Source: Flavobacteriaceae bacterium (GTDB lineage Bacteria > Bacteroidota > Bacteroidia > Flavobacteriales > Flavobacteriaceae). From it: a stretch of DNA of 6,371 nucleotides. The notes under the pieces are model-generated. The model saw nothing but the letters and a program-made list of their open reading frames with translations. It was not told the DNA's origin and searched no databases. This document shows, one piece after another, positions 5,737-6,371 of this stretch. The stretch spans positions 1-6,371 of the forward strand of contig JABDQK010000184.1 of assembly GCA_013042255.1 (NCBI GenBank), in the 5' to 3' direction. Position 1 is the stretch's first letter. Each line of letters opens with the position of its first letter. Position numbers and translations under genes: made by a program.

Positions 5737-6371
5737 ATGAAAGACTCCGATTTACCACATACCGGAGCTCAAAACGGAAAAAAGGCCCTTATTGAAAGTA
5801 ATCGGAAACTCCGTACACTTGTCAGTAATCTTCCAGGGGTGGTGTACCGCTGCCTTAATGATTCTAAGCGGACTATTGAATATATCAGTCAGGGATGTTT
5901 TGAACTTACCGGGTATTCGGCAGATCAATTCTATCATCCCGATCATGTAAAATGGGTAGATTTTATTCACAAGGATGATCAAGAAAAGGTCCACGATAAA
6001 TTACAGCTAGCGTTGTCTGAAAAACAGCAGTTTCATCTGAATTACAGAATTGTTGATGCAGAAGGCAGTATCAGATGGGTAAGTGAACACGGAATGGGGA
6101 TTGCCGACAAAAGTGGTCGCATCATCCGTGTGGAAGGATTTATAGAGGATATTACGAAACAAAAAGAGGTTGAGGAGGTACTGAAGAGCAGGAACAGGGC
6201 ACTTAATGCTGCCGAAAAAGGCATCGTGATTTCTGATGCCAAGATGGAACGCTTTCCTATTGTATATGTCAATGAAGCATTTGAAAGGATCACCGGCTAT
6301 AAAAGGCAGGAAGTATTTGGTAAAAACTGTGATTTTCTGCAGAATGGTGACAAAAAGCAGCAGGGGATTAA
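5737..6371 (+). CDS. PAS-LOV sensory protein, partial (output domain beyond right edge)
   Basis: The first 211 codons of a cytoplasmic-looking sensor with no signal peptide or membrane segment. Residues about 25-145 form a PAS_3-type domain with its PAC end (VSNLPGVVYRCL at 29-40, FELTGYSADQF at 55-65, HKDDQEKV at 78-85, YRIVDAEGSIRWV at 103-115, GFIEDITKQKEVEEV at 134-148). After a helical linker a second PAS domain begins near 155: GIVISDAKMERFPIVYVNEAFERITGY (162-188), then GKNCDFLQ at 195-202. This is the LOV signature (GxNCRFLQ), where flavin forms a light-driven bond with the cysteine, here C198. The next residue, usually arginine contacting the flavin phosphate, is D199. Such proteins commonly end in a histidine kinase, GGDEF or similar output, which cannot be told here. 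The ATG is the first codon of the open frame that fits; no Shine-Dalgarno is seen. The gene is transcribed away from the metal operon. Confidence 0.88.
   Translation, partial: MKDSDLPHTGAQNGKKALIESNRKLRTLVSNLPGVVYRCLNDSKRTIEYISQGCFELTGYSADQFYHPDHVKWVDFIHKDDQEKVHDKLQLALSEKQQFHLNYRIVDAEGSIRWVSEHGMGIADKSGRIIRVEGFIEDITKQKEVEEVLKSRNRALNAAEKGIVISDAKMERFPIVYVNEAFERITGYKRQEVFGKNCDFLQNGDKKQQGI

Noticed and set aside
5752..6293. Two minus-strand open frames of about 80 codons opposite the PAS/LOV gene
   Set aside because: The plus-strand frame shows clear PAS and LOV motifs, so these are shadows.

Overview
The window most likely comes from a Bacteroidota genome, probably a flavobacterium. Four things point that way: the long (1275-residue) form of the CusA-type metal pump, a small HYC_CC_PP-type protein (a Bacteroidota family), the almost complete lack of Shine-Dalgarno sequences, and promoter-like sites of the TTTG / TAnnTTTG type. 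This assignment is inferred from features and not from a search.

Positions 1-5153, minus strand: a heavy-metal (copper/silver) efflux operon. In transcription order it holds a 137-residue secreted or membrane-anchored Cys/His/Met-containing protein of the HYC_CC_PP type (5153-4740), then a CusA-like RND pump (4632-805), then a TolC/CusC-like outer-membrane channel (803 to beyond the left edge). The channel starts one base after the pump stop codon. The periplasmic adaptor (CusB-like), which completes such a tripartite pump, is not in the window and is expected further left. The pump would move Cu(I)/Ag(I) through the adaptor and channel out of the cell using the proton gradient.

Positions 4628-4738: the gap between the small protein gene and the pump gene is filled by a compact 111-base element. 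A perfect 14-bp inverted repeat encloses three hairpins, so it can fold like a cloverleaf, and the pump start codon lies in the closing stem. It is either a structured leader controlling translation or a small inserted element.

Positions 5154-5736: a 583-base divergent intergenic region, AT-rich, with no convincing gene. It holds a candidate promoter for the metal operon next to a 9-bp dyad, a 16-bp perfect palindrome, a candidate promoter reading right, and a perfect 8-bp hairpin.

Positions 5737-6371, plus strand: the start of a sensory protein with a PAS_3-type domain followed by the beginning of a second PAS domain carrying the blue-light LOV signature GKNCDFLQ. The photoactive cysteine is present, but the usual next arginine is aspartate. 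The output domain lies beyond the right edge.

The most interesting points are the cloverleaf element over the pump start codon, the altered LOV signature, and a pump that keeps the three-methionine copper site while apparently lacking other methionine and charged residues known from E. coli CusA. I saw no wholly new multi-gene system.
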